64,000 nucleotides of DNA, from the NCBI RefSeq assembly GCF_003855255.1, contig NZ_CP034072.1, positions 6,366,753 through 6,430,752 of the forward strand. The letters run 5' to 3'. Below, one piece after another: positions 52,344-60,536 of this stretch (positions are counted from its first letter, which is position 1; each line of letters begins with the position of its first letter). Origin of the DNA: Mycolicibacterium nivoides (lineage in GTDB: Bacteria; Actinomycetota; Actinomycetes; Mycobacteriales; Mycobacteriaceae). The notes under the pieces were generated by a model that had not been told where the DNA came from, searched no databases, and worked only from the letters and a program-made list of their open reading frames with translations. Made by a program: the position numbers and the translations under genes.

Positions 52344-52970
52344 ATGATGGTCATAGCCGTCTCGGCACTGATTCTCTACCTGGTTTTCGCGGTGCTGGGG
52401 TTCGGGTGGCGCAGTTGGGTCCAATACCGACAAACCGGGTCGACCGGGTTCCGGGGCATTCACGGACAACCCGGCTCGCTCGAATGGCTGGCCGGGGTCG
52501 GGTTCATCGTCGCGATCGCCGTGGGCGTGGGCGCTCCGGTCGCGCAAATCCTCGGAGTCCTCACCCCGGTCCCCGTCCTGCAGGCTCCGTGGATTCAGGC
52601 GCTCGGGACAGTGTTGGCCGTCGTCGGAATCGTCGCCACCGTCTACGCCCAACTGGATATGGGCGAATCCTGGCGAATCGGCGTCGATCCCGACGAGACA
52701 ACGACGTTGGTGCGTACCGGTGTATTCGGAACTGTGCGCAACCCGATCTTCACCGCCATGCTCGTGTTCGCCGCCGGCATCACCCTGATGACGCCCAATC
52801 CGGTCGCGCTCTCGGCCTTCGTCGTGCTGTTGGCCGCGATCGAACTGCAAGTCCGGGTTGTCGAGGAGCCCTACCTTCTCAGCGCCCATGGTCAGGCGTA
52901 TCGCGACTACCGCAGCGTCGTCGGACGTTTCCTGCCCGGTATCGGACGGGACGAGAACTCCGATCGATAG
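52344..52970 (+). CDS. Isoprenylcysteine carboxyl methyltransferase-like membrane protein
   Basis: 208 residues, about five membrane segments. The ICMT/PEMT-type motif is TLVRTGVFGTVRNPIFTAML followed by LQVRVVEEPYLLSAHGQAYR with the cofactor-binding Glu-Glu-Pro region. Bacterial members methylate unknown acceptors and often travel with heavy-metal genes. 12 nt after the CDF gene, so third gene of the cmtR operon. Confidence 0.82.
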   Translation: MMVIAVSALILYLVFAVLGFGWRSWVQYRQTGSTGFRGIHGQPGSLEWLAGVGFIVAIAVGVGAPVAQILGVLTPVPVLQAPWIQALGTVLAVVGIVATVYAQLDMGESWRIGVDPDETTTLVRTGVFGTVRNPIFTAMLVFAAGITLMTPNPVALSAFVVLLAAIELQVRVVEEPYLLSAHGQAYRDYRSVVGRFLPGIGRDENSDR

Positions 52971-52982
52971 CGCTCGGCCCGA

Positions 52983-53378
52983 TCACACGTTGACGTCGAA
53001 ACCCAGGCTGACGTCGCAGGCGGCCTGTCCGCCACGAACGCCCCAGTTCTCCAGCGCGCTCTCCCGCAGCACGATCGTGATGTGGTCGGCTGGGATGCCG
53101 ACAGCCTCCAGGCGAGTGACGATCTCCCGGTAGAGATTTCGTTTGGCCGGTACCGATCGGCCGGCAAAGCAGTCGATGGTCACAAGCGTGTACAGCTCAG
53201 GCTTTGCCAGGCCCGGCGAATACGAGAGCCGGTGTGGTTCATGGGATACCAACCGGACATGCTTGTCGCCGGGAGGTATCTGGAATGCGGCCACCAGCGC
53301 ATCGTGCACCGCGTCGATGATCGCGACCTCTTCCGATTCGGTGTACCGCCGTCTGACCTCGATGAGCGTGCTGGGCAT
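52983..53378 (-). CDS. Tautomerase-superfamily protein
   Basis: 131 residues from ATG 53378. After Met removal the N-terminus is Pro (MPSTLIEVRRRYTESEEVAI), the catalytic base of the 4-oxalocrotonate tautomerase/MSAD superfamily. LYTLVTIDCFAGRSVPAKRN and ADHITIVLRESALENWGVRG complete the two beta-alpha-beta units. It may act as a tautomerase or dehalogenase; substrate unknown. Confidence 0.82.
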   Translation of the reverse strand: MPSTLIEVRRRYTESEEVAIIDAVHDALVAAFQIPPGDKHVRLVSHEPHRLSYSPGLAKPELYTLVTIDCFAGRSVPAKRNLYREIVTRLEAVGIPADHITIVLRESALENWGVRGGQAACDVSLGFDVNV

Positions 53379-53430
53379 CCGGGAATCGTCACACATCCGC
53401 CGTCTGCCCGTCATGCCATTTTCGCCGGAC

Positions 53431-53463
53431 GAGCCCCAGCCCTGAAATACCGTGCTGGGGCTC
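53431..53463 (-). terminator. Hairpin terminator of pepD
   Basis: GAGCCCCAGC and GCTGGGGCTC form a perfect 10-bp stem with a 13-nt loop, 12 nt past the stop of the leftward protease gene. Confidence 0.75.
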
Positions 53464-53475
53464 ATGTTCCGATCG

Positions 53476-54960
53476 TTATGCCTGCAACTGCCCCAAGGTG
53501 ACGTCCACAGTGCTCGATGCCCCCGACTGGTCCTCGTAGGTCAGCGTCACGGTGTCGCCCGGCGCCTTGGAGCGCACTGCGGCGACCAGGGCATCTGGAC
53601 CGTCGATCACCTGGTCGTCGAGTTTGGTGATGACCGCGCCGTCGGGCAGGCCGGCGGCGGCGGCGGGGCCGCCTTCGACGACACCGGCGACGGCTGCGCC
53701 CCGGGCGCCTTTGCCGGAGAGCTGGACACCCAGCGAGGCGTGCTGGACCGTTCCGGTCGAAACCAGTTCGTCGGCAATGCGTTTGGCCTGGTCGACCGGG
53801 ATGGCGAAGCCGAGACCGATCGATCCGGCCTGCCCGCCGCCCTGCGAACCTTGGCCGCCGCCCAACGATGCGATCGCCGAGTTCACCCCGATGAGGTCAC
53901 CATTCATATCGACCAGCGCACCGCCGGAGTTGCCCGGATTGATCGCCGCGTCGGTCTGAATCGCGCTCATCACCGACTGCTGGCCGCTCTGGCCGTCACC
54001 GGTCGCCACCGGGCGATCCAGCGCGCTGATGATGCCGGTGGTGACCGTCCCCTGCAGGCCGAGCGGTGAACCGACCGCAACGACGTTCTGCCCCACCTTC
54101 AGGTCCTTAGACGAGCCGATCGAGATCGGGGTGAGCCCGGAAACGTTCTGCGCCTTGACCACCGCGATGTCATCGTCAGGGTCGGTGCCGACGACGGTGA
54201 ACGGCACTGTGCGCCCGTCGGACATCGTCACGGTCGCCTGCATGGCGCCGCTGGTCCGGCCGGAGCTGTTGGTCGAAGGCCCGCCGGGCGAATACTGGTC
54301 GTCACCGGGGAACTGGCCACCGGGAAACAGGCCCCGCGGGAAGCCGGGGTACTGGCCGTCGGGTGACGCCTCGGCGGCCATCGGGCCCTGACCTCCGGCG
54401 CCTCTGGCGGCGGAGGCGACGACGTGGTTGTTGGTGAGGATCAGGCCGTCTTCGCTGAGGACGATGCCGGAGCCTTCCTCGCTTCCCTGTCCGGTTTCGA
54501 TCTGCAGCTTCACCACGCTGGGCAACACCTTGGCCGAGACCTGTTCGACCGACCCGGCCGGTGCTGACCCCTTCGGCTGCGCCGGAGCGGATCCGGTGAT
54601 GGGCGAAGGCTTGCCGACGCGGTCAGCGACCGGCGCCTGGGCCACGGGTGCCGACTGTCCGGAATGATCCACCACCGCTACCGCCGCGACCGCGCCCGTA
54701 GCCATGGCCACCGCGGCCGTGCCGGCGACCAGAACACCGACGCGGGACTTCTTCTTCGGCTGTGCGGCTTCCTGTCCCCGCGGTGCGTCGACGAGCGGCG
54801 CGTCGAATTTCTGGGTCATCTCGGGGTGCAGCCCGTAGTGCGGGTACGGCTGCTGATAGCCCTTGCGGCTCCAGGGACTTGGATTCCGTTGATCCGCCTC
54901 CCGTTTCGCCTCCCATTCGCGGTTGCTGTTGTCCGACGGCATCCCCGACCATTGATTCAT
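53476..54960 (-). CDS. pepD: HtrA-type serine protease PepD
   Basis: 494 residues. A long Pro/Gln-rich cytoplasmic N-terminus (MNQWSGMPSDNSN...) and one membrane anchor at about 72-97 (SRVGVLVAGTAAVAMATGAV) precede a trypsin-like domain with His in ILTNNHVV (179), Asp in DPDDDIAVVK (about 263) and Ser in NPGNSGGAL (about 344). A C-terminal PDZ domain (VAGVVEGGPAAAAGLPDGAV) follows. It matches M. tuberculosis PepD (Rv0983), an extracytoplasmic quality-control protease linked to the SigE stress response. A Gly/Pro-rich insertion follows the catalytic His. ATG 54960 is preferred; AGGAAG lies upstream. Confidence 0.9.
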   Translation of the reverse strand: MNQWSGMPSDNSNREWEAKREADQRNPSPWSRKGYQQPYPHYGLHPEMTQKFDAPLVDAPRGQEAAQPKKKSRVGVLVAGTAAVAMATGAVAAVAVVDHSGQSAPVAQAPVADRVGKPSPITGSAPAQPKGSAPAGSVEQVSAKVLPSVVKLQIETGQGSEEGSGIVLSEDGLILTNNHVVASAARGAGGQGPMAAEASPDGQYPGFPRGLFPGGQFPGDDQYSPGGPSTNSSGRTSGAMQATVTMSDGRTVPFTVVGTDPDDDIAVVKAQNVSGLTPISIGSSKDLKVGQNVVAVGSPLGLQGTVTTGIISALDRPVATGDGQSGQQSVMSAIQTDAAINPGNSGGALVDMNGDLIGVNSAIASLGGGQGSQGGGQAGSIGLGFAIPVDQAKRIADELVSTGTVQHASLGVQLSGKGARGAAVAGVVEGGPAAAAGLPDGAVITKLDDQVIDGPDALVAAVRSKAPGDTVTLTYEDQSGASSTVDVTLGQLQA

Positions 54961-55158
54961 TCCGTTTGCTTCTTCCTTGCGACACCGACTCATATGCGCC
55001 GCGCCGGCGCCTACGTAGATGGTGCAGCCTCGCACTGAGGGTTTGCTGAGAGTGAGTTCAGCGCCGCCCAAGACTTTTTCACGCCGAGGGAGGAAATGTG
55101 CGGTATCCGTCACCCGTGCGCTCCGTCACACGCTGCGGAGGCGACCGGAGTGAAAGCC

Positions 55159-55722
55159 CTACTGCGGCAGGAACGTCCCCAGCCGCGCCGATGCCAGTAC
55201 CTGTTCGGCATCGAACTGCTCGAAGGTGCCCAGCTGAGCAAAACCGAGCCGGTCAGCCAGTCGAAGCGCCGCCAGGTTTGCCGTCTGGGTGACGATCACG
55301 ATCGGTTGGTCGGCGAGTTGCTCTGCGGCGCAGCGTAGTAACGCGCGACAAGCCTCGGTCGCATAGCCCTTGCCCCATGCACGTGCCCGAAAGACATAGC
55401 TGAGCTCCAGCTCGCCGCCGCCTTCGCTCACGTGACCGGGCAATTCCGGATCACGTGGACTGAGCGTCACCACGCCGAGCATGTCGTCGGATTCCCGGTC
55501 GGCCGCGATGTAACAGCCGTCGGCCGCCAACAAGGTTGCCGCGCCTACGGTGGCCACCGTCGCGCGCACCTCCGCTTGGGCGCGCGGCCCGCCGAGGAAG
55601 CGACGCACCCGCTCATCGGTCTGCGTCTCGACGAGCCCCTCGCCGTCGTCGTCGCGGCCCTTTCTGAGCAGCAATCTGCCGGCCTCGATGCGGGTGGCGG
55701 TGAGTGTGGGCTGGTCGTCCAT
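55159..55722 (-). CDS. GNAT acetyltransferase (RimJ/RimL type)
   Basis: 187 residues. LTATRIEAGRLLLRKGRDDD start, VRRFLGGP, ELELSYVFRARAWGKGYATE (acetyl-CoA loop), and NLAALRLADRLGFAQLGTFE. Acetyltransf_3 layout; substrate unknown. Situated between pepD and the rpf gene on the same strand. Confidence 0.83.
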   Translation of the reverse strand: MDDQPTLTATRIEAGRLLLRKGRDDDGEGLVETQTDERVRRFLGGPRAQAEVRATVATVGAATLLAADGCYIAADRESDDMLGVVTLSPRDPELPGHVSEGGGELELSYVFRARAWGKGYATEACRALLRCAAEQLADQPIVIVTQTANLAALRLADRLGFAQLGTFEQFDAEQVLASARLGTFLPQ

Positions 55723-55755
55723 TCGCGCTCGATCAGCTCCGGGGCGAATGTGCGA

Positions 55756-56166
55756 TCATCCCAGCGGATTGAGCACCAAGGTGCACAGCCGTGGCAGGTT
55801 CCTCAGGGGAATCCAGACCATCACCTGGCGGCAGGTTCCTGTGGCCTGGCCGATGGGGCCCCCGCAGACGGGCCAGGCGCCGAGGCCTTGAGTCTGCAAC
55901 ACGTTGCGTGCGACGCGAATCTGCTCCTCGCGGCTCGCCATGGCGGGCGATCCGATGCCCCCATGGGAAGCCCACGTGGCGGGAGTGAACTGCAGCCCAC
56001 CGTAGAAGCCGTTGCCGGTGTCGGCCGCCCAGTTGCCGCCTGACTCGCATTGCGCCATCGCGTCCCAGTTCGGTTCGGCGCCGGCAGTCGGAACCATCAG
56101 GAGGTTCTGAGCCAGGGCGATCGCACCGATGAACCCGAAGACGGTGACGACCTTGCGCACGCGCAT
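55756..56166 (-). CDS. Resuscitation-promoting factor (small Rpf, RpfC/RpfE-like)
   Basis: 136 residues. Signal peptide ending PTAGA. The Rpf domain follows at once: [20 protein letters not shown] (catalytic Glu after Cys), [18 protein letters not shown], and [13 protein letters not shown] with the second Cys. This lysozyme-like muralytic enzyme promotes exit from dormancy. A short C-terminal tail ([20 protein letters not shown]) extends past the domain. An AT-rich leader of nearly 400 nt lies upstream. Confidence 0.9.
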   Translation of the reverse strand: MRVRKVVTVFGFIGAIALAQNLLMVPTAGAEPNWDAMAQCESGGNWAADTGNGFYGGLQFTPATWASHGGIGSPAMASREEQIRVARNVLQTQGLGAWPVCGGPIGQATGTCRQVMVWIPLRNLPRLCTLVLNPLG

Positions 56167-56563
56167 GTCGATCCCTTCCTGGCGGCGGGCACTGCCTGTG
56201 CACGCCGGTAATGGCGGGACGAAAGACTATTTGCAGCCCATCGTGATACAGAGTTTACCGATGGGGCGAAAGTAAAATAGCCGTGCTAGAGAGTCTAATT
56301 ATCTTCTTTGAGTTTATTTAATAGTTATGGGCTTCTAGTGGCCGGTGAGGCATGTGGGACCACACCTGCACGCCCTGTAAGTACAGGTCAAACGCCAACC
56401 TGGCCCGCGGGGCGATCCATGGACATGCGGCCCCTGTTTCATAAAATTTCGCCGGGACCACTGTGGCAATTGCAACCTACTGTGAATTCAGTTTCCAGTG
56501 CGATAGCAGTGAAAGAATTGAATTCTGGTGCAGATGTGACAATTGTGAAAGGTGGGGTTCCTG
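56167..56563. other. AT-rich upstream region of the rpf gene
   Basis: 397 nt with clearly lower G+C than its surroundings (especially 56220-56340 and 56440-56570) and no supported gene. It must hold the rpf promoter. A small hairpin (CCTGTA, TACAGG) lies at 56374-56387. I looked for the c-di-AMP (ydaO-type) riboswitch known upstream of some rpf genes and did not recognise its core. Confidence 0.45.
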
Positions 56564-57919
56564 TTACAGGTCAGTGTTCACGATGTTGGCGGGCCGCAGC
56601 CGGGCGATGATCCCGTCGAGATCGCGGAGGAACATGTCGGGACGGAAGACGTGGCCTCCGGGCACCTCGTGCGCTTCGAACGGGATGCCTGCGCGGCCGA
56701 GGAGGTCGCGGAATTCGCGCTGGCCGGCCAGCACCTGCGTCTCGTTCACGCTGTCGAACCAGTTGAGCGGATCGGGACTGGTGCCGGCGACCAGGAAGAT
56801 CCGCTTGTTGCGATAGCTCTCGATCCGCTCGACCGGGTTGTCGGCACTGACCCTGGCCTGGTCCCAGAACGGAGCGCCGTAGACCGTTCCGCCGCCCAGA
56901 TCCAGAACCGCCGACGTGATGTTCGCCCAGTGCACCACGAGGCCGAAATCGCGGCGCAGACTCGCCGGACCGGAGTGGGCACTGACCGACGCGAAGTGGC
57001 CGTAGTACTTGGCCGTGTACTTCAGCGCGCCGAAACCGCCCATCGAGAATCCCCCGACCGCGCGGCCGTCGTACTCGGCGTACGTCCGGAAATTCGCCTC
57101 GATCCACGGCAGCAACTGCGCGATGTGGAATGTCTCCCAGTTGCGCGGTCCGACGAATGAGGTGACCGGGTTGGAATACCAACCGGCGTGCCCGCCGTCG
57201 GGCATCACCACGATGATCGGCTTGCCTGCCGTCCAGTCGCGGATCCCCAGGAAGTCGAACTGACGGAAATCGTCGGCACCCCCGTGGAACATGTACAGAA
57301 CGGGATAGGTGCGGCCGCTGGTGTGATAGTCATCGGGGAGCAGAACGTTCACACCGGGGTTCCAGCCGACGGCGGCGGTCTGGAATCGGTAGTACCACAG
57401 GCGAGGATCGTTCTCGTTGCGGTCGACGATCCGCAGGCCGAACCCGTCGCTGCGACCGCTGAAGATGACCAGCGCCTGTCCCGGGGTGATGTGGCCGGGG
57501 TCGGGGATGCCGTTGACACCGGCGATCGGTGGGTAGAACGAGGCGTCACCGTAGAACCGTGATGCCAACGCCGACAACGTATCCCCCGGAGCAACCGTGT
57601 ATCTCTTGAGTTCCGGGACGATGAGCCGTTGCCCCGGGCTGAGGGCGGCGCCCTCGGCGATCCCATTGGCGGCGGCGATCAACCGGGACAACTCCGCATG
57701 CCCGTAGAAACGCGAAGCCACGGCCGACAACGTTTCTCCGGGGGCGACGGTGTGCCGCGCGTAATCGGGAAAGACCAGCTTCTGCCCGACGTTGACGACG
57801 TCCGGATTGGGAATTGCGCTGGCCGCAGCGATCAGCCGGTACAGTTCCGCGTCTCCGTAGAACCGCAACGCCAACGCTGACAGAGTCTCCCCCGCCACGA
57901 CCGTATGAATCCTGACCAT
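56564..57919 (-). CDS. Three-LysM esterase, Rv1288 orthologue
   Basis: 451 residues. Three LysM domains in residues 1-155 (HTVVAGETLSALALRFYGDA, HTVAPGETLSAVASRFYGHA, YTVAPGDTLSALASRFYGDA) are followed by an antigen-85/esterase-D-type alpha/beta hydrolase: YPVLYMFHGGADDF, VVMPDGGHAGWYSN, nucleophile AVGGFSMGGFGALKY, and EVPGGHVFRPDM with the His. It matches Rv1288 across its length. No signal peptide is visible, yet LysM modules bind peptidoglycan, so export must use another route or the N-terminus is not classical. Confidence 0.88.
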   Translation of the reverse strand: MVRIHTVVAGETLSALALRFYGDAELYRLIAAASAIPNPDVVNVGQKLVFPDYARHTVAPGETLSAVASRFYGHAELSRLIAAANGIAEGAALSPGQRLIVPELKRYTVAPGDTLSALASRFYGDASFYPPIAGVNGIPDPGHITPGQALVIFSGRSDGFGLRIVDRNENDPRLWYYRFQTAAVGWNPGVNVLLPDDYHTSGRTYPVLYMFHGGADDFRQFDFLGIRDWTAGKPIIVVMPDGGHAGWYSNPVTSFVGPRNWETFHIAQLLPWIEANFRTYAEYDGRAVGGFSMGGFGALKYTAKYYGHFASVSAHSGPASLRRDFGLVVHWANITSAVLDLGGGTVYGAPFWDQARVSADNPVERIESYRNKRIFLVAGTSPDPLNWFDSVNETQVLAGQREFRDLLGRAGIPFEAHEVPGGHVFRPDMFLRDLDGIIARLRPANIVNTDL

Positions 57920-58034
57920 GGGTCCCCTCCTTCAGTTGCAACACGCTCTGGTTTACGACGAGTCCGGTTGCCCTGATCTCCCACAAGTCTAGGCGCCCGG
58001 TGGCGTGAAACGGTTGACTTCTAAGGCATTACGG

Positions 58035-59075
58035 ATGTTCGACACGTACGCTCCCCACGTGTACGTCGACGTGATGACCGTTCCGCAGCCGCTGGCAAAA
58101 ATCGGCGACCTTGCCCGCCGCACCCAGTCCGCCGGGTTCTCGGGGCTCCTGCTCACCGAAACGGGACGCACGGCATATCTCAATGCGGCGGTCGCGTCTC
58201 AGGCGGCTCCCGGGCTGGAACTGTCGACCGGTGTCGCCGTTGCCTTTCCGCGCAGCCCGTTCATCACCGCGGCGTCGGCCTGGGAACTTCAGGAAGCAAC
58301 GGGCGGCAGGTTCCGGCTCGGCATCGGCACCCAGGTCCGCACCCATGTGGTCCGGCGCTACGGGATGCCCTTCGAGCATCCGGGGCCGCGCCTGCGCGAC
58401 TACGTGCTGGCCGTGAAAGCTTGCTTCGCCGCCTTCCGGACCGGCAAGCTCGATCATCACGGCGACTTCTACGACCTCGACTTCATCACTCCCCAGTGGA
58501 GCCCCGGGCCGATCGATGTACCAGATCCCAAGGTCGACATCGCCGCCGTGAATCCGTGGATGCTGCGCATGGCCGGCGAGGTTGCCGACGGCGTCCACAT
58601 CCACCCGATCGGCGAGCCGGGTTACATCGCCCGCCACGTACTGCCCAACATCGCCGCGGGTGCGGCCGAGGCGGGCCGCTCCCCCGACGACATCGCCAAG
58701 ATCGTCCCGGTGATGACGATCGTCGGCGACAGCGAGGAAGAACGCGCCAACGAGCGCGAGTTCGTGCGGGCCAGCATGAGCTTCTACGGGAGCACGCCGA
58801 ACTATGCGTTCATCTGGGACGAGGCAGGCTTCGACGGCACCACCGCACGCCTGCGGGAGAAACAGAAAGCCGGTGACATCGCGGGGATGACGGCGCAGAT
58901 CACCGACGACCACATCGCCGCCTTCGCCACCGAATCGACCTGGGACGGACTGACCGAGGCGTTGAGCGCCAAATATGCCGGAGTCGCGACCCGCATCGTG
59001 CTCTACAACGCGCTCGGCGGGCCGGAGCGTTTCGAGCGGTACGGCGAGATCGCCAGGCGGTTGGCGGCGGCATGA
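58035..59075 (+). CDS. LLM-class F420-dependent oxidoreductase (TIGR03617-like)
   Basis: 346 residues. Luciferase-like barrel: YVDVMTVPQPLAKIGDLARR, AVAFPRSPFITAASAWELQE, RFRLGIGTQVRTHVVRRYGM and PKVDIAAVNPWMLRMAGEVA. This sequence set is typical of a mycobacterial F420 subfamily with unknown substrate. ATG 58035 is used; an in-frame start at 58005 is not conserved-looking. Confidence 0.86.
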   Translation: MFDTYAPHVYVDVMTVPQPLAKIGDLARRTQSAGFSGLLLTETGRTAYLNAAVASQAAPGLELSTGVAVAFPRSPFITAASAWELQEATGGRFRLGIGTQVRTHVVRRYGMPFEHPGPRLRDYVLAVKACFAAFRTGKLDHHGDFYDLDFITPQWSPGPIDVPDPKVDIAAVNPWMLRMAGEVADGVHIHPIGEPGYIARHVLPNIAAGAAEAGRSPDDIAKIVPVMTIVGDSEEERANEREFVRASMSFYGSTPNYAFIWDEAGFDGTTARLREKQKAGDIAGMTAQITDDHIAAFATESTWDGLTEALSAKYAGVATRIVLYNALGGPERFERYGEIARRLAAA

Positions 59076-59096
59076 CGCCGGTCACAACCCGCATCT

Positions 59097-59130
59097 GTAG
59101 CATTCTGCTACGCTTGTTTCAGACTGCTAC
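59097..59130. promoter_or_regulatory. Operator of the toxin-antitoxin operon
   Basis: GTAGC (59097-59101) and GCTAC (59107-59111) form an inverted repeat with a 5-nt gap, and a further GCTAC lies at 59126-59130. It sits directly before the antitoxin start (ATG 59145, GGAGG upstream), the usual place for toxin-antitoxin autoregulation. Confidence 0.55.
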
Positions 59131-59144
59131 AACGGAGGCTCGTC

Positions 59145-59534
59145 ATGACTGACACCGCAGATCGGGTGACCCGGTTCGCCGCGGACCTCATCGACAGTGC
59201 GGCCGCGGAAGGCGCACGTCAGAGCCGGTCAGCCAAGCAGCAGCTCGACCACTGGGCCCGCGTGGGCCGTGCCGTGTCGAGTCGGCACAGTGCAGCCCGC
59301 CGCAAGGTGGAAGCCGCCCTGGCAGGCGATATTCCACTTCGGGAGTTGACCGCCGAGGAAGGCGCGGTGTTCGACGCCGAGATCGCCGCGTCCATCGAAG
59401 AGAGTCTGGCGCGCGCCGACTACGGCAAGACGCTGGCCGCCCGCGGCATCACCACCGTCGCGCTCGACGAGAACGGCGATATCGTGCAGTACCGGCCGGA
59501 CGGCAGCACCGCGGCGCTGGCACAACAGCAGTGA
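59145..59534 (+). CDS. Antitoxin (ParD-like) of zeta-toxin pair
   Basis: 129 residues. The N-terminal helical part (RFAADLIDSAAAEGARQSRS, AKQQLDHWARVGRAVSSRHS) looks like the ParD-type TA-antitoxin family. The C-terminal part is flexible and acidic (AALAGDIPLRELTAEEGAVF). It probably binds DNA and neutralises the zeta-like kinase encoded 37 nt downstream. Confidence 0.72.
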   Translation: MTDTADRVTRFAADLIDSAAAEGARQSRSAKQQLDHWARVGRAVSSRHSAARRKVEAALAGDIPLRELTAEEGAVFDAEIAASIEESLARADYGKTLAARGITTVALDENGDIVQYRPDGSTAALAQQQ

Positions 59535-59571
59535 TCGCGGCTTGCACTGACACGGACCGTACCGTCGCGCG

Positions 59572-60162
59572 GTGAAGCGTCTCGATCTCGTCGTCGGATG
59601 CAACGGCGCCGGCAAGTCCACCTTCGTCGAACTAACCCTCTCCCCGCTGCTCCCCGGTAGCCCATTCGTCAACGCCGACGAAATCGCCAAGCGTCGCTGG
59701 CCCGAAGACCCGGCCCCGCACTCCTACGAGGCCGCGTTGGTTGCCGCCGAAACCCGGGCCAAGCTCATCGAGCTCGGCGAATCCTTCATCGCCGAGACCG
59801 TGTTCTCCCATCCCTCCAAACTCGAGCTCATCGACGAAGCGCACGCCGCCGGCTACACCGTGATCCTGCACTGCATCCTGATCCCCGAAGACCTGGCAGT
59901 GCTACGAGTGCACCACCGGGTGCAAGCCGGCGGCCACCACGTTCCCGAGGCAAAGATTCGTGAACGCTACCAACGACTTTGGGACCTTGTCGCGATCGCC
60001 GCGATGCGGGTGGACTCGGCGACGTTCTATGACAACAGCACCATAAGAGGCCCGCGGATCGTCGCCCAGATCGCCGGCGGATTCGTCGTCGGATCGCCGT
60101 CCTGGCCGAAATGGACACCGGCGGCACTCAATTCCCGGTCGGTGGAAGGCAGCGATCACTGA
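59572..60162 (+). CDS. Zeta-toxin family P-loop kinase
   Basis: 196 residues. P-loop VVGCNGAGKST near residue 13, FVNADEIAKRRWPED (substrate Asp), GESFIAETVFSHPSK and HHRVQAGGHHVPEAKIRERY with the conserved Arg pair, then ATFYDNS. Zeta toxins phosphorylate UDP-N-acetylglucosamine and block cell-wall synthesis. The partner is ParD-like, not a classic epsilon antitoxin. GTG start. Confidence 0.85.
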   Translation: MKRLDLVVGCNGAGKSTFVELTLSPLLPGSPFVNADEIAKRRWPEDPAPHSYEAALVAAETRAKLIELGESFIAETVFSHPSKLELIDEAHAAGYTVILHCILIPEDLAVLRVHHRVQAGGHHVPEAKIRERYQRLWDLVAIAAMRVDSATFYDNSTIRGPRIVAQIAGGFVVGSPSWPKWTPAALNSRSVEGSDH

Positions 60163-60169
60163 ATGCCGG

Positions 60170-60526
60170 TCAGGTCCCCTCGAGTCGGGCCCGGACTGAG
60201 CGCATGCGTTCGGCCAGTGACTGCTCGTCGATGATGTTCCTGGCGACCAGCGAATGTGTCAGTGCGGCAAGCTGGTTCTCCGGGTACGGCAGTGTCACAT
60301 ACACCTCGTTGACCAGACGGTCCTCATCGTCTCGGCGCGTGAGCAACGGCAGAGTCACTCCCTCGTGATCGAGTGCGTCGCACATCCCGTCGAGACTCGA
60401 CTTCCACGGCGGTACCAGGTTGGAGACGCCATACTTCTGCGCCATGCGGGGCCACACCTGTCCGCGCCCGACAAGCTCCTCCAGCGTCCGCACCCTGACT
60501 GTCGTCACGTCCTCTTCGTCTGTCAT
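60170..60526 (-). CDS. Nitrile hydratase/thiocyanate hydrolase accessory or beta-like small protein
   Basis: 118 residues from ATG 60526. No metal-site motif. The pattern SNLVPPWKSSLDGMCDALDH followed by LPYPENQLAALTHSLVARNI and a helical tail resembles the N-terminal beta-subunit-like fold of nitrile hydratase activators (P15K/NHase accessory type). It probably helps load cobalt or mature the hydratase. 10 nt after the metal-subunit gene. Confidence 0.65.
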   Translation of the reverse strand: MTDEEDVTTVRVRTLEELVGRGQVWPRMAQKYGVSNLVPPWKSSLDGMCDALDHEGVTLPLLTRRDDEDRLVNEVYVTLPYPENQLAALTHSLVARNIIDEQSLAERMRSVRARLEGT

Positions 60527-60536
60527 CGGGTGCCCC

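Noticed and set aside
51579..52889. 436-codon leftward frame opposite the CDF and ICMT genes
   Set aside because: Asp/Gly/Arg-rich antisense shadow without recognisable motifs.
56167..56563. c-di-AMP riboswitch upstream of the rpf gene
   Set aside because: Expected from other mycobacterial rpf leaders, but no recognisable conserved core was found on the minus strand.
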